Made by a program: the position numbers and the translations under genes | Assembly: GCF_903815225.1 (NCBI RefSeq) | Contig: NZ_LR813084.1 | Coordinates: 2,770,501-2,834,500, forward strand | Direction: 5' to 3' | Source: Delftia tsuruhatensis | GTDB lineage: Bacteria > Pseudomonadota > Gammaproteobacteria > Burkholderiales > Burkholderiaceae_C | DNA length: 64,000 nt | Shown: positions 17,041-26,048 of the stretch, piece by piece | Layout: the number at the start of each line of letters is the position of its first letter | Numbering within the stretch: the first letter of the stretch is position 1 | The notes under the pieces: model-generated | Seen by the model: only the letters and a program-made list of their open reading frames with translations | What the model was told of the DNA's origin: nothing | Databases searched by the model: none

Positions 17041-17295
17041 CTAACAACGCCGATCCACCAAGCGCGCACGCTGCACCTCGTGGATAGCCAGCCGCCGCTC
17101 AAAGCGGCTTCGCGGCTTGCCAAAAGCTGCAAACCAGCTGTGCGGCCTTTCCACCACCAACCGGATGGCTCTGGCATCTACAACGATGTGCCGCTTGGAG
17201 CTGAGTTGGCCCCTGTGCGTGGGGTTGGAGTCCGTTTACTGCCCTCGTGGGCTTGCTACCCCAGGAGCCATCAATGCAGGCACGACTCCAATCGA
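17041..17295 (-). pseudogene. Decayed IS5-family transposase remnant
   Basis: Reverse-strand reading gives DWSRACIDGS near 17265-17293 in one frame and, after a frameshift, SSKRHIVVDARAI joined to RLVVERPHSWFAAFGKPRSR and FERRLAIHEV, ending at the TAG at 17043-17041. These are pieces of an IS5-family DDE transposase with a large internal deletion between the DARAI and RLVVER parts. No intact terminal repeats were found. It sits between the FlK-like gene and the resumed ICE backbone and probably marks how the cargo block entered. Confidence 0.75.
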
Positions 17296-17485
17296 TTGGT
17301 CATGAGGGCCACCAGCATAGCTGCCGAGCGAAGGGCTATGACCAAGTGGTGTCAGCTAGGCCAAGGCCGTGCCCAACGAGGCAGATCAACCCGTAAATTC
17401 GCCATCGCGCACTGCGCATTGTTTGCGGTAGTTACCGGCAGTTATCGCCACCATCGGCTCATCACTTTGACCGAGATTTGGCGAG

Positions 17486-17860
17486 ATGCAGCACCTGACT
17501 TTTCAACGCTCAGCGACTTGGCCCACCGCCTTGTGTGTGCTGTTGACCGCCCTGAGCACAGCCGTGCCACCAGCGGCGCGCGCCGAGCAACGCCAAGACC
17601 TTGCTAACGCCGCACGCCAGTTGCAGGCCCTGGAACGCGCGCTGACCGAGAGTGCGGCGGCCTCGCCCATTGCCCCTGGGGCGCGCTACCACTTCGACTA
17701 TCCGCGCCTGCTCGCTGACCTTGGCCGGGTGCGCGCCGGCATTCACCACTACCTGACGCCGGTCCGTGCGCAACCGCGCGATGCCGAAGCCCTTATGGGC
17801 GCGTATCAGGTCGAGGGCGACCTCGTCGCGCAACCACGGCCACCGGCGGCGCAGCCATGA
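17486..17860 (+). CDS. RAQPRD-family integrative conjugative element protein
   Basis: Small exported protein of 124 residues. An N-terminal hydrophobic signal (LCVLLTALSTAVPPAARA) is followed by LANAARQLQALERALTESAA and RYHFDYPRLLADLGRVRAGIHHYLTP, the pattern of the RAQPRD family. That family opens the second half of the conjugation cluster in PFGI-1-type ICEs. It is periplasmic, with unknown biochemical role. The next gene overlaps it by 4 bases. The 190 or so bases upstream should hold the promoter that restarts the operon after cargo block B; no clear consensus was recognised there. Confidence 0.85.
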   Translation: MQHLTFQRSATWPTALCVLLTALSTAVPPAARAEQRQDLANAARQLQALERALTESAAASPIAPGARYHFDYPRLLADLGRVRAGIHHYLTPVRAQPRDAEALMGAYQVEGDLVAQPRPPAAQP

Positions 17861-18090
17861 ACGCCGCGCAACTGTCGGCGTTCCAGGCCAATGGCGGGAT
17901 CAGTGCGTCGGCGCTGGCCAACCTGCTGCTTGGCGTGGTGTTCGCGGTATTGCTGCTGTGGGGGGCGTGGGCCATTCGCACCGCCTATGTCGGCTGGGCG
18001 GAACAGCGGATCAATCAGCGGCAGCTACTCGGGGTGCTGATGCGTGTTCTGGCGCTGTATCTCGTGTTGACCTTTTTCCTACTTGCTTAA
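17857..18090 (+). CDS. Small ICE membrane protein, TIGR03758/DUF3262 type
   Basis: Protein of 77 residues with two hydrophobic segments (about 22-45 and 58-76) joined by a short polar loop (YVGWAEQRINQRQLL). Size, the FQANGGIS start and position between the RAQPRD gene and the DUF2976-type gene fit the TIGR03758 family. Two-span proteins here resemble small channel subunits such as VirB2/VirB3. It starts within the RAQPRD stop (ATGA). Confidence 0.82.
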   Translation: MNAAQLSAFQANGGISASALANLLLGVVFAVLLLWGAWAIRTAYVGWAEQRINQRQLLGVLMRVLALYLVLTFFLLA

Positions 18091-18106
18091 CCACCAGGGT
18101 ACGACC

Positions 18107-18460
18107 ATGCCAGCTTCGCGTCCCATTCGCTTGTCTTTACCCGCTACGTTGCTCTGGAGTGCCTGGGCCTGGCCCAGCCTAACGTTCGCCGCCTTGCCGA
18201 CCGTTGAGAGCCCGTCGCGCGGCACCGGCAGCGGCATCCTGCAAACCATCCGCAACTACGGTTACGACATGGTGATGCTCGTAGCCCTGCTGGTGGTGGC
18301 CTCGATGTTTATCGGGGTCTGCTATCACGCCTATGGCACCTATGCAGAGATTCACACCGGCAAGAAAACCTGGGGGCAATTTGGCTTGACCGTGGCCATC
18401 GGCGCCGTGTTGCTGGTGATTGGCATTTGGCTGCTCACCGAAGCCACCGGCGTTCTGTAG
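18107..18460 (+). CDS. Small ICE membrane protein, TIGR03745/DUF2976 type (pilin-like)
   Basis: Protein of 117 residues from the ATG at 18107, chosen because it yields a signal peptide (LPATLLWSAWAWPSLTFAA) and follows the previous stop by 16 bases. The mature part has two membrane helices (MVMLVALLVVASMFIGVCYHAYG and FGLTVAIGAVLLVIGIWLL) separated by YAEIHTGKKTWGQ. This is the layout of VirB2/TraA-like pilins. It may be the pilus or channel subunit; that role is inferred from topology and order. Confidence 0.83.
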   Translation: MPASRPIRLSLPATLLWSAWAWPSLTFAALPTVESPSRGTGSGILQTIRNYGYDMVMLVALLVVASMFIGVCYHAYGTYAEIHTGKKTWGQFGLTVAIGAVLLVIGIWLLTEATGVL

Positions 18461-18463
18461 GAG

Positions 18464-18868
18464 ATGGCCATGGCCCAACAGCCGCCTATGCGCACCGATG
18501 GGACGGTGGCTTTTCTGCCGCACCGGCTGAATCGCCATCCCGTCGTGGTGCGCGGCTTGACCGCCGATGAACTGTGGATGTGCTGTGGCCTGTCGGCGCT
18601 GCTCGGCTTGCTGCTCGGCGGGCTGTTGGCGGTGCTGTTTGCGAGCATCGCGCTGGTGCCGACCAGCATCGTTGGCGGGATCGCGCTGGGGGTGTGGGTC
18701 GGTGGCGGTTTTCTGCGTCGGCAAAAGCGCGGCCGGCCAGAAACCTGGTTGTACCGCCATTTGCAATGGCGCCTGGCGTGCAACGCGCCGTTGCTGGCCG
18801 GACCGCTTGGCGCAAAGTCACTGATTACCTGGAGCGGCCACTGGAGCAACCACAGGAGCGTGCAATGA
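18464..18868 (+). CDS. ICE protein TIGR03750/DUF3487 type (TraL/VirB3-like)
   Basis: Protein of 134 residues with a soluble N-terminus (FLPHRLNRHPVVVRGLTADE) and two adjacent membrane helices (about 43-85), then a basic C-terminal tail (RRQKRGRPETWLYRHLQWRL). The N-terminal RLNxxPVVxRGLTxxEL pattern fits the DUF3487 family at this spot in PFGI-1-type ICEs. Its topology resembles TraL/VirB3. An alternative ATG lies 6 bases downstream. The stop overlaps the next start (ATGA). Confidence 0.82.
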   Translation: MAMAQQPPMRTDGTVAFLPHRLNRHPVVVRGLTADELWMCCGLSALLGLLLGGLLAVLFASIALVPTSIVGGIALGVWVGGGFLRRQKRGRPETWLYRHLQWRLACNAPLLAGPLGAKSLITWSGHWSNHRSVQ

Positions 18869-19542
18869 GCCGGTTCAGGAATGAAGTCACCCATCTGCAA
18901 GGGCATATCCGCAGCCTGCGCCTGGGCCTGGGCGCATTGCTGTTGCTCGCCCTCATGTTGGGCGGCGGTTGGTGGCATGCGCCGCGCGACCTGACCATCC
19001 ATGTCCCACCGGACCTGCGTACCGGCAGCAGCCGCCAGTGGTGGGACGTGCCGCCGGAGTCGGTGTACGTCTTCGCCTTCTACGTGTTCCAGCAACTCAA
19101 CCGCTGGCCGGCCAATGGCGAGGACGACTATCCGCGCAACCTGTATGCGCTCGCGCCGTACCTGACCCCCGGTTGTCGCGCTTTTCTGCAAGCCGATTTT
19201 GAACACCGGCGCAATGCCGGCGAGTTGCGCCAGCGGGTGCGTGGGGTGTATGAAATTCCCGGGCGCGGCTACGCCGACAACCCCAGCTTGCGTACTCGCA
19301 TCGTGTCGAACAGCGACTGGCTGGTGACTCTGGACCTGAGTGCCGATGAGTACCACGGGGCCGAGCAGGTCAAACGCGCACTGGTGCGCTATGCGCTGAA
19401 GGTGGTGCGCGCGGATGTGGACCCCGCGCGCAACCCATTCGGGTTGATGCTCGATTGCTATGCCAGCGCCCCGCAACGCATCAGCCTGCCCAGCCCCGAG
19501 GCACCGGCCCGAGGCACTCGCCGCCAAGGAGATGGCCCATGA
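18865..19542 (+). CDS. Integrating conjugative element protein, PFL_4703 family (DUF2895; TraE/VirB5-like position)
   Basis: Protein of 225 residues from the ATG at 18865, the overlap start. One N-terminal membrane helix (about 20-37) is followed by a periplasmic domain with LTIHVPPDLRTGSSRQWWDVPPESVYVFAFYVFQQLNRW, typical of DUF2895. This gene occupies the place of traE in related systems and probably forms part of the channel core. It overlaps the next gene by 4 bases. Confidence 0.87.
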   Translation: MSRFRNEVTHLQGHIRSLRLGLGALLLLALMLGGGWWHAPRDLTIHVPPDLRTGSSRQWWDVPPESVYVFAFYVFQQLNRWPANGEDDYPRNLYALAPYLTPGCRAFLQADFEHRRNAGELRQRVRGVYEIPGRGYADNPSLRTRIVSNSDWLVTLDLSADEYHGAEQVKRALVRYALKVVRADVDPARNPFGLMLDCYASAPQRISLPSPEAPARGTRRQGDGP

Positions 19543-20411
19543 CCGCGCGTCTGTTGCTCTACCTGGGCCTGCTGCTGACCTTCGGGCCAGCCGCAGGCGC
19601 CGTGGAAATTCTGCGCTGGGAACGGCTGCCGCTGGCGATCCCGCTGCTCGTCGGCCAAGAGCGGGTCGTGTTCGTCGAGCGCAACGTCCGCGTCGGCGTA
19701 CCAACCAGCATCAGCGACCGCCTGCGTGTGCAGAGCGCTGGCGGCGCCGTGTATCTACGCGCCAGCGCGCCGATCGAGCCGACCCGTGTGCAGCTGCAAT
19801 ATATCGACAACGGCACCGTGCTGCTGCTGGACGTCGCGGCCACGCCAGCCAAGGCGGGGGATACGGCACTGGAGCCGCTACGCATCGTCGATACGCCGCG
19901 CACGCCCGCCCGTGTCGACCCAGGGCCCAGTCTGGCGCTGGATACGTCCGCCGCGCAGCGCCGAGACGGGCCCACGGCGCTGGTGCTGACGCGCTACGCC
20001 GCGCAGAGCCTCTACGCACCACTGCGCACCGTGGAGGCGCTGCCCGGCGTGAGCCGCGCCAACCTGCGCCGCGATTTGCGCCTCGATAGCCTGCTGCCCG
20101 GCTTGCCCGTGCAGGCGGTCGCGGTCGCGGCTTGGCGCTTGGACGACCTGTGGGTCACGGCGGTGCGCCTGAGCAACCACAGCCGCACGTGGCAGGAGCT
20201 GGACCCGCGTGCGCTGCAAGGCGACTTCCTCACCGCCACCTTCCAGCATGCCACCCTGGGGCCCCAAGGCCGCCCCGAGGACACCACCACGCTGTACCTG
20301 GTCACGCGTGGCCACGGCTTGGCCCAGGCGTTGCTGCCGGCCATACAACGCTTTGCCCCCGCGCCGCCGCAGCCGTCCGCCAGCACAACGGAGGCCGAGC
20401 ATGCGCGCTAA
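19539..20411 (+). CDS. Integrating conjugative element protein, PFL_4704 family (DUF3438; TraK-like position)
   Basis: Exported protein of 290 residues from the ATG at 19539. The signal peptide LLLYLGLLLTFGPAAGA precedes a beta-rich periplasmic domain (VEILRWERLPLAIPLLVGQERVVFVERNVRVG). The second half includes LTRYAAQSLYAPLRTVEALPG, characteristic of the DUF3438 family. It takes the position of the secretin-like TraK in F-type systems. It overlaps the following gene by 11 bases. Confidence 0.86.
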   Translation: MTARLLLYLGLLLTFGPAAGAVEILRWERLPLAIPLLVGQERVVFVERNVRVGVPTSISDRLRVQSAGGAVYLRASAPIEPTRVQLQYIDNGTVLLLDVAATPAKAGDTALEPLRIVDTPRTPARVDPGPSLALDTSAAQRRDGPTALVLTRYAAQSLYAPLRTVEALPGVSRANLRRDLRLDSLLPGLPVQAVAVAAWRLDDLWVTAVRLSNHSRTWQELDPRALQGDFLTATFQHATLGPQGRPEDTTTLYLVTRGHGLAQALLPAIQRFAPAPPQPSASTTEAEHAR

Positions 20412-21819
20412 CGGCTTGCTCAAGTGGTTGATGGTTCCGGTGCTGCTGCTGGTGCTGTTTGTCGGCATTCGCCTGTTCTCCGCGCCGAGCTCGTCCGCGC
20501 GGCCCACGGCCGGGACCGACAGCCAATTGACTCGCGACGAAATGCAGGCGCTGGGCATCGAGGGCGACACGCCGCGCGACACCGTGGCGACCCTGGTGGC
20601 CCAAGTCAAGCAACTGCGTGGCGAACTGCACAACGCGGTGGCCGACAACCAGAGCCAGCGCAGCGAAAATCAACGCCTACGCCAGCGCGAAAGCGCCATT
20701 GATGAGCGCATCAACGCGGCGCTGGAAGCCGAGCGCGGCGGGCTGCGTCGCGAGCAGGAACAGTTGGCCAATGAACGCCAGCAAAGCAGCGGCCTGTTGC
20801 AGGAGCTGCAACAGCGCTTGGACGGCCTGGGCGGCTCCAACGTCGAGCTGCCGCTGGGCCTGGGCCTGCGCGAGGGTGATGAGCAGGGGCTGCCAGCCGA
20901 TGGCGCCATTCGCTGGTTCGAGCCCAATGATGCGCCGCCCGCCGAGCCGCGCCAGCGTGGCAGGCTGGGCATGCCCAGCAGCTTTGGCCCGGCACAGCGG
21001 CCCCTGGACGCGAGCGCCGAGGCCCTAAGCAACCCAGGGCCGAAAGTCGAGCGCCGGGCCCTGGACGAAGCCCAGGTTACCCAGGCGGTTTACACCTTGC
21101 CGAGCAACTCGACGCTGATGGGCTCGGTGGCGATGACCGCGCTGATCGGTCGGGTGCCCATCGACGGCACGGTCAATGATCCGTATCCCTTCAAAGTGCT
21201 GGTGGGCCCTGACAACCTGACCGCCAACGGTATCGATCTGCCGGAGGTGGCGGGCGCGGTGTTCAGCGGCACTGCCTCCGGCGACTGGACCCTCTCCTGT
21301 GTGCGTGGTCAGGTGCGCAGCATCAGCTTTGTGTTCCATGACGGGACGATCCGCACCCTGCCGGAAGATCGCCAAGGCAACCAGGCCAACGACCCGCAGG
21401 GTGGGCTGGGGTGGATCAGCGACCCCCAGGGCGTGCCCTGCGTTACTGGCGAGCGGCGCAGCAATGCCCAGCAATACCTTGGCTCCCAAGCGCTGCTGAC
21501 CGCGGCGGGCGCGGGCGTGGCGTCCTTTATCCAACCGGGGCAAAACGTCGCGGTGGTCAGCGGCAACGGCGGCGGCAGTGGCATCGGCACCGTGGGGATT
21601 TCTGGCAACGAAGCCATGAGCCGGATTCTCGCCGGCGGCGTACAACAAATGTCCGATTGGATGAACAAGCTCTACGGCCAAGCCTTTGCCGCCGTGTACG
21701 TCCAGCCTGGGGCCAAGGTCGCCATTCATCTGGAAAAACCACTGGCCATTGACTACGCCCCCAGCGGGCGCAAGGTCGACCACCGCCGAGGAGAACAGCA
21801 TGCGTTGGAACTTGAGTAG
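20401..21819 (+). CDS. Integrating conjugative element protein, PFL_4705 family (TIGR03752; TraB/VirB10-like)
   Basis: Protein of 472 residues starting at the ATG at 20401. An N-terminal membrane helix (about 8-24) is followed by a long coiled-coil stretch (about 60-145, LVAQVKQLRGELHN... ERGGLRREQEQLANER). A Gly/Pro linker leads to a C-terminal beta domain ending with AVYVQPGAKVAIHLEKPLAIDY. This is the arrangement of TraB/VirB10-type proteins that span the periplasm and connect inner and outer membrane parts of the channel. It overlaps the lipoprotein gene by 20 bases. Confidence 0.88.
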   Translation: MRANGLLKWLMVPVLLLVLFVGIRLFSAPSSSARPTAGTDSQLTRDEMQALGIEGDTPRDTVATLVAQVKQLRGELHNAVADNQSQRSENQRLRQRESAIDERINAALEAERGGLRREQEQLANERQQSSGLLQELQQRLDGLGGSNVELPLGLGLREGDEQGLPADGAIRWFEPNDAPPAEPRQRGRLGMPSSFGPAQRPLDASAEALSNPGPKVERRALDEAQVTQAVYTLPSNSTLMGSVAMTALIGRVPIDGTVNDPYPFKVLVGPDNLTANGIDLPEVAGAVFSGTASGDWTLSCVRGQVRSISFVFHDGTIRTLPEDRQGNQANDPQGGLGWISDPQGVPCVTGERRSNAQQYLGSQALLTAAGAGVASFIQPGQNVAVVSGNGGGSGIGTVGISGNEAMSRILAGGVQQMSDWMNKLYGQAFAAVYVQPGAKVAIHLEKPLAIDYAPSGRKVDHRRGEQHALELE

Positions 21820-22243
21820 CGCGCCGAAGGCGCTGCTGCTGGCGCTGGCCAGCGCCAGCCTGATCGGTTGCTCCACCGACAAAGACCAACTCCTGGGCCA
21901 CGACGGCCGAACCATGCACGACATTTGGCAGGCCGAGGCGGGGGACGGTGGCCTGGCTCAGGTGGCGCGCCGCCAACTGCTCGATGCACGCCAGCAGTTG
22001 CGCCGACCGTTGCTGGAGGCTGAGCTACCGGGCGCAGCGGCTGAGCAAGCGCGCTATACCCGCACGGCGGCCAACGAAATCCAACAGCAGTTCCGACGCT
22101 TGCCCAACCCGGATTTGCTGATGTACGTGTTCCCCCATCTCGCCGGCAGCGATCCGCTGCCGGTGCCTGGCTACTCGACGGTGTTCCCGCTGTACCAGCG
22201 CGTGCAGTACGCGATGCCTGGCGAGCGCCTGGAGGACTACTGA
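21800..22243 (+). CDS. Conjugative transfer region lipoprotein (TIGR03751; TraV-like position)
   Basis: Protein of 147 residues from the ATG at 21800. A lipobox (ASLIGC) puts the lipidated Cys near residue 24. The mature part, STDKDQLLGHDGRTMHDIW and NPDLLMYVFPHLAGSDPLPVPGYSTVFPLY, fits the TIGR03751 lipoprotein. It probably forms the outer-membrane ring with the PFL_4704 and PFL_4705 proteins, as TraV/VirB7 do. The stop shares a base with the ATG of the ATPase gene. Confidence 0.88.
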   Translation: MRWNLSSAPKALLLALASASLIGCSTDKDQLLGHDGRTMHDIWQAEAGDGGLAQVARRQLLDARQQLRRPLLEAELPGAAAEQARYTRTAANEIQQQFRRLPNPDLLMYVFPHLAGSDPLPVPGYSTVFPLYQRVQYAMPGERLEDY

Positions 22244-25119
22244 TGGCTTGGCGGTTGCCTTGGCACCCAACGCGCACGCCGTTGGGCAACACGCGCGGCG
22301 AAAGCGCCCCGGTTGATGGCTGGCAAGCCCACCTGGACCGCTTGCGCGCCGAAGGTATTGCGCCGCCTGGCCACGCGGACAAGACGCGGCAACCGGCGAC
22401 CCGCGCCGACGAACAAGCCCTCTACCCAGTGCCGCCCTCGCTGGTCGAACTGCTGCCCTGGGTGGAGTTTTTGCCCGCCAACCAGTGCATGCTGCTCGAA
22501 GACGGGCGCTCGGTCGCCGCATTTTTCGAGCTGACCCCCTTGGGCACCGAGGGGCGCGAGGCGCATTGGCTGGCCCAGGCCCGCGATGCGTTGGAAAACG
22601 CCTTGCAAGACAGCTTCGATGAACTGGACGACAACCCCTGGGTATTGCAGCTCTACGCCCAGGATGAAAGCAGTTTCGCGCCTTACTTGGCGAGCCTGCG
22701 CGACTATGTGCAGCCGCGGGCCCAGGGCAGTGCCTTCACGGATTTCTACTTGCGCTATTTCGCCCACCACCTAGGCGCCATCGCCAAGCCTGGCGGGCTG
22801 TTCGAGGATACGGTGGTCACGCGTTTGCCCTGGCGCGGACAGAACCGCCGCGTGCGCATGGTGGTCTACCGGCGCGTCGCGGCCAGCGCTGGGCGCCGTG
22901 GGCAAACCCCGGAGCAAGCCCTGGCGGTGGTCTGCGAGCGCCTGTTGGGCGGGCTGGCCAATGCCGGGATTCAGGCCCAGCGTCTGGGCGCCGCGCAGAT
23001 TCATGAGTGGTTGCTGCGCTGGTTCAATCCGCGCCCAACGCAGCTGGGGCCTACCGCAGAAGATAGGGAGCGGTTTTACCAGCTGTGCGCCTACCCGCAA
23101 ACGCCCGAACCCGACGAGATCGAGTTGGCCAGCGGCCAGGATTTCAGCCAGCGCCTGTTCTTTGGGCAACCGCGCAGCGACGTGGCCCAGGGCCTCTGGT
23201 ACTTCGATGGCATGCCCCATCGCGTGCTGGTCGCCGACCGGCTGCGCGCACCGCCGAACACCGGCCATCTCACGGGCGAGGTGCGCAAAGGCGACGCGAT
23301 CAATAGCCTGTTCGATCAGATGCCACAAGACACCCTGATGTGCCTAACGTTGGTCGCCACCCCCCAGGACGTGCTGGAGGCCCATCTCAATCAGCTGGCG
23401 AAAAAGGCCGTGGGCGAAACCCTGGCTTCGCAGCAAACGCTGCATGACGTGCAGGAGGCGCGCTCGCTGATCGGCAGTGCGCACAAGCTCTACAGAGGCA
23501 GCCTGGTGTTCTATCTGCGCGCCGAGGATGAGCGCGAACTGGAGCGCCGGGGCTTGCAACTGGCCAATGTGCTGCTCAATGCCGGTGTGCAGCCGGTGCG
23601 CGAAGAGGCCGAGGTGGCGCCCCTCAACAGCTACCTGAGGTGGCTGCCGTGCGTGTACGACCCAGCCCAGGACCGCCGCCAGTGGTACACCCAACTGCTG
23701 TTTGCGCAACATGCGGCGAACTTGGCGCCGGTCTGGGGCCGCAGCCAGGGCACCGGCCATCCAGGCATCACCTTTTTCAACCGTGGCGGCGCGCCGATCA
23801 CCTTCGATCCGTTGAACCGCCGCGATCGGCAAATGAATGCGCACTTGTTTCTGTTCGGCCCGACAGGCTCGGGCAAGTCCGCGACGCTGAACAACCTGCT
23901 CAACCAGATCACGGCGATCTATCGCCCGCGTTTGTTCATTGTCGAGGCGGGTAACTCCTTTGGTCTGTTTGGCGAGTTCGCTGCGAGTCTCGGGTTGACC
24001 GTCAACCGCGTCAAGCTCGCGCCAGGCGCGGGCGTCAGTCTGGCGCCGTTCGCGGATGCGCGCCGCTTGGTCGAGGCACCAGCCAGCGTACAGACCTTGG
24101 ACGCCGATGCACTCGACGAGGGTGCGACCGCGCCGGAAGACACCCACGATGAGCAGCGCGACGTGCTCGGCGAACTGGAGATCACCGCACGGTTGATGAT
24201 CACCGGCGGCGAGGACCGCGAAGAAGCACGCATGACCCGTGCCGATCGCTCGCTGATCCGCCAATGCCTTCTCGACGCCGCGCACGCCGCCGTGGGCCAG
24301 GAGCGCATCGTGCTGACCCGCGACGTGCGCGATGCGCTGCGCGCCCGCGGCGGCGATGCCAACCTGCCGGAAAGTCGGCGCGTGCGCCTGCTGGAAATGG
24401 CCGACGCAATGGACATGTTTTGCCAGGGCGCGGACGGCGAGATGTTCGATCGGCCCGGCTCGCCATGGCCCGAGTCCGACATCACGGTCGTCGACCTCGC
24501 CACCTACGCCCGCGAGGGCTACAACGCACAACTGTCGATTGCCTATATCTCGCTGATCAACACGGTCAACAACATCGCCGAGCGCGATCAATTCTTGGGC
24601 CGCCCGATCATCAACGTCACCGACGAGGGGCACATCGTCACCAAGAACCCGCTGCTCTCGCCCTATATCGTGAAGATCACCAAAATGTGGCGCAAGTTGG
24701 GCGCCTGGTTCTGGTTGGCCACGCAGAACGTCGATGACCTGCCCAAGGCCGCTGAGCCCATGCTCAACATGATCGAATGGTGGATTTGCCTGAGCATGCC
24801 GCCGGATGAGGTGGAAAAGATCGCGCGTTTTCGCGAACTGTCCCCGGCGCAGAAGGCATTGATGCTGTCCGCGCGCAAGGAGGCCGGCAAATTCACCGAA
24901 GGCGTGGTGCTGTCCAGGAACATGGAACTGTTGTTTCGCGCGGTCCCGCCTAGCTTGTACTTGGCCCTGGCGCAGACCGAGCCGGAAGAGAAGGCTGAGC
25001 GCTTCCAGCTGATGCAACAGCACGGCATCAGCGAACTGGCGGCGGCCTTCAAAGTTGCGCAAAAGATCGACCGCGCCCGTGGCATCCAGCCCCTGGCCGA
25101 CCACCTCACTCTCCCTTAA
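22243..25119 (+). CDS. Conjugative transfer ATPase, PFL_4706 family (TraC/VirB4-like)
   Basis: Protein of 958 residues, the large energy-coupling ATPase of the mating apparatus. Walker A GPTGSGKS lies at about 539-546 and Walker B INVTDEGH at about 791-798, followed by the TKMWRKLGAWFWLATQNVDDL block typical of VirB4/TraC ATPases. The N-terminal 500 residues are the usual VirB4 N-terminal part. There is no membrane segment; it acts at the inner face of the membrane. A 1-base overlap with the lipoprotein gene upstream shows operon membership. Confidence 0.93.
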   Translation: MAWRLPWHPTRTPLGNTRGESAPVDGWQAHLDRLRAEGIAPPGHADKTRQPATRADEQALYPVPPSLVELLPWVEFLPANQCMLLEDGRSVAAFFELTPLGTEGREAHWLAQARDALENALQDSFDELDDNPWVLQLYAQDESSFAPYLASLRDYVQPRAQGSAFTDFYLRYFAHHLGAIAKPGGLFEDTVVTRLPWRGQNRRVRMVVYRRVAASAGRRGQTPEQALAVVCERLLGGLANAGIQAQRLGAAQIHEWLLRWFNPRPTQLGPTAEDRERFYQLCAYPQTPEPDEIELASGQDFSQRLFFGQPRSDVAQGLWYFDGMPHRVLVADRLRAPPNTGHLTGEVRKGDAINSLFDQMPQDTLMCLTLVATPQDVLEAHLNQLAKKAVGETLASQQTLHDVQEARSLIGSAHKLYRGSLVFYLRAEDERELERRGLQLANVLLNAGVQPVREEAEVAPLNSYLRWLPCVYDPAQDRRQWYTQLLFAQHAANLAPVWGRSQGTGHPGITFFNRGGAPITFDPLNRRDRQMNAHLFLFGPTGSGKSATLNNLLNQITAIYRPRLFIVEAGNSFGLFGEFAASLGLTVNRVKLAPGAGVSLAPFADARRLVEAPASVQTLDADALDEGATAPEDTHDEQRDVLGELEITARLMITGGEDREEARMTRADRSLIRQCLLDAAHAAVGQERIVLTRDVRDALRARGGDANLPESRRVRLLEMADAMDMFCQGADGEMFDRPGSPWPESDITVVDLATYAREGYNAQLSIAYISLINTVNNIAERDQFLGRPIINVTDEGHIVTKNPLLSPYIVKITKMWRKLGAWFWLATQNVDDLPKAAEPMLNMIEWWICLSMPPDEVEKIARFRELSPAQKALMLSARKEAGKFTEGVVLSRNMELLFRAVPPSLYLALAQTEPEEKAERFQLMQQHGISELAAAFKVAQKIDRARGIQPLADHLTLP

Positions 25120-25134
25120 CCGCAGGCCCTGGGC

Positions 25135-25887
25135 ATGACGCTAGCCGCTGTACCGCCGCATCGATCCGCCGCCCGCTGCCGAGGCTGGAGCCTCCTGGGC
25201 GCCGGCCTGCTGCTGTGCGTACTGCTGGCGACGGCCTTGGCCCTTGGGCCAAGGCCCGGTCGCCCGCCAACCGCAACCGCCAGCCAACCCACCAGCACCG
25301 ACGGCGTCTCAGGCCCGCCGTGGCGCCTGGGCGCGGCGCACGCACGCTTCACCCTGCTGGTGTATGCCGACTTGGAGTGCCCCTTTTGCCAAACCTATGT
25401 GCCGCAGCTACACGCCTGGGCGCTGGCCCAACCTGACGTAGCGCTGCAATGGCAGCACGCGCCGCTGAGCGCCCACGAGCCCGCTGCGGGCGACGCCGCG
25501 CGCTGGGCCGAATGCGTGGGCGAACGCTTCGGCCCGCAGGGGTTCTGGGCGGCGGTGCTCTGGGTTTATCAACACAGCCGCGGCAGCGGCCAGGGCCTGC
25601 CGACGGGCCTCAGCCACCCGGAATTCGACGGTGCGGCGACCGGTGCCTGTTTGGCAAGCCAGCGGCCTGCCGCAACCGTACGCGAGCAGGCCGAACAGGC
25701 GCGTGCCGCGGGCGTGCTGGGCACGCCCACGGTGCGTCTGGTCGATACCCAGACAGGCCGGGCGCTGAGCCTGACTGGCCCAGTGCATGGGGACGCACTG
25801 GCGTCGGCGTTGGATTGGCTGGTCACGCCCGCCAGCGATGGGGCCGATGAATTGTCCGCCGAGGTCATCGGCGACATGCCCAGGTAG
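25135..25887 (+). CDS. DsbA-like thiol-disulfide oxidoreductase, membrane-anchored, ICE-encoded
   Basis: Protein of 250 residues. An N-terminal hydrophobic anchor (about 20-38) is followed by a thioredoxin domain with LLVYADLECPFCQTYVPQLH; the active CPFC motif is at Cys82/Cys85. GVLGTPTVRLVD near the C-terminus supplies the cis-Pro loop. It should form or isomerize disulfides in periplasmic conjugation proteins, several of which (PFL_4709, PFL_4710 and PFL_4711 families) are Cys-containing. It begins 15 bases after the ATPase stop. ICEs of this type regularly carry such a gene here. Confidence 0.87.
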   Translation: MTLAAVPPHRSAARCRGWSLLGAGLLLCVLLATALALGPRPGRPPTATASQPTSTDGVSGPPWRLGAAHARFTLLVYADLECPFCQTYVPQLHAWALAQPDVALQWQHAPLSAHEPAAGDAARWAECVGERFGPQGFWAAVLWVYQHSRGSGQGLPTGLSHPEFDGAATGACLASQRPAATVREQAEQARAAGVLGTPTVRLVDTQTGRALSLTGPVHGDALASALDWLVTPASDGADELSAEVIGDMPR

Positions 25888-25960
25888 CCAGCGGTCATCA
25901 AGGCTACGACGCGGTTTTGGCCGCGTTGACCGTGGGTTCGCCAAGCATCCCTGGCGCGAA

Positions 25961-26048
25961 CGACCACCCCGTCCGGGGTGGTGGATGCACCCCTTGTCTC
26001 AACCCGCCGGTCCACCCTGCGGGGTGGTGGCGTCCTTTTCTTTGGAGG
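25961..26048 (+). promoter_or_regulatory. Structured 5' leader of radC, radC RNA motif candidate
   Basis: Two GC-rich hairpins precede the RadC gene. One is accacccc/ggggtggt with loop gtcc (25963-25982). The other is ccaccc/gggtgg with loop tgcg (26012-26027), whose arms could also pair with the first. They are followed by cgtccttttctttggagg, which holds the Shine-Dalgarno 6 bases before the ATG. Rfam holds a radC RNA motif located in just such leaders of radC and other DNA-related genes of ICEs. Assignment is from memory and placement, not from a covariance search. Confidence 0.62.

Noticed and set aside
17080-17607. 175-codon frame on the + strand
   Set aside because: Runs opposite the IS5 transposase remnant and into the RAQPRD gene in another frame; no domain.
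23344-25104. 586-codon open frame on the - strand inside the VirB4-like gene
   Set aside because: It lies antisense to a clear ATPase gene; long antisense frames are expected in GC-rich DNA with strong third-position bias. No recognisable domain.
25961-26033. Repeated ccaccc/gggtgg arms read as a CRISPR-like or terminator array
   Set aside because: Only two hairpins, no spacer regularity, no T tract; placement directly before the radC ribosome-binding site fits a leader better.
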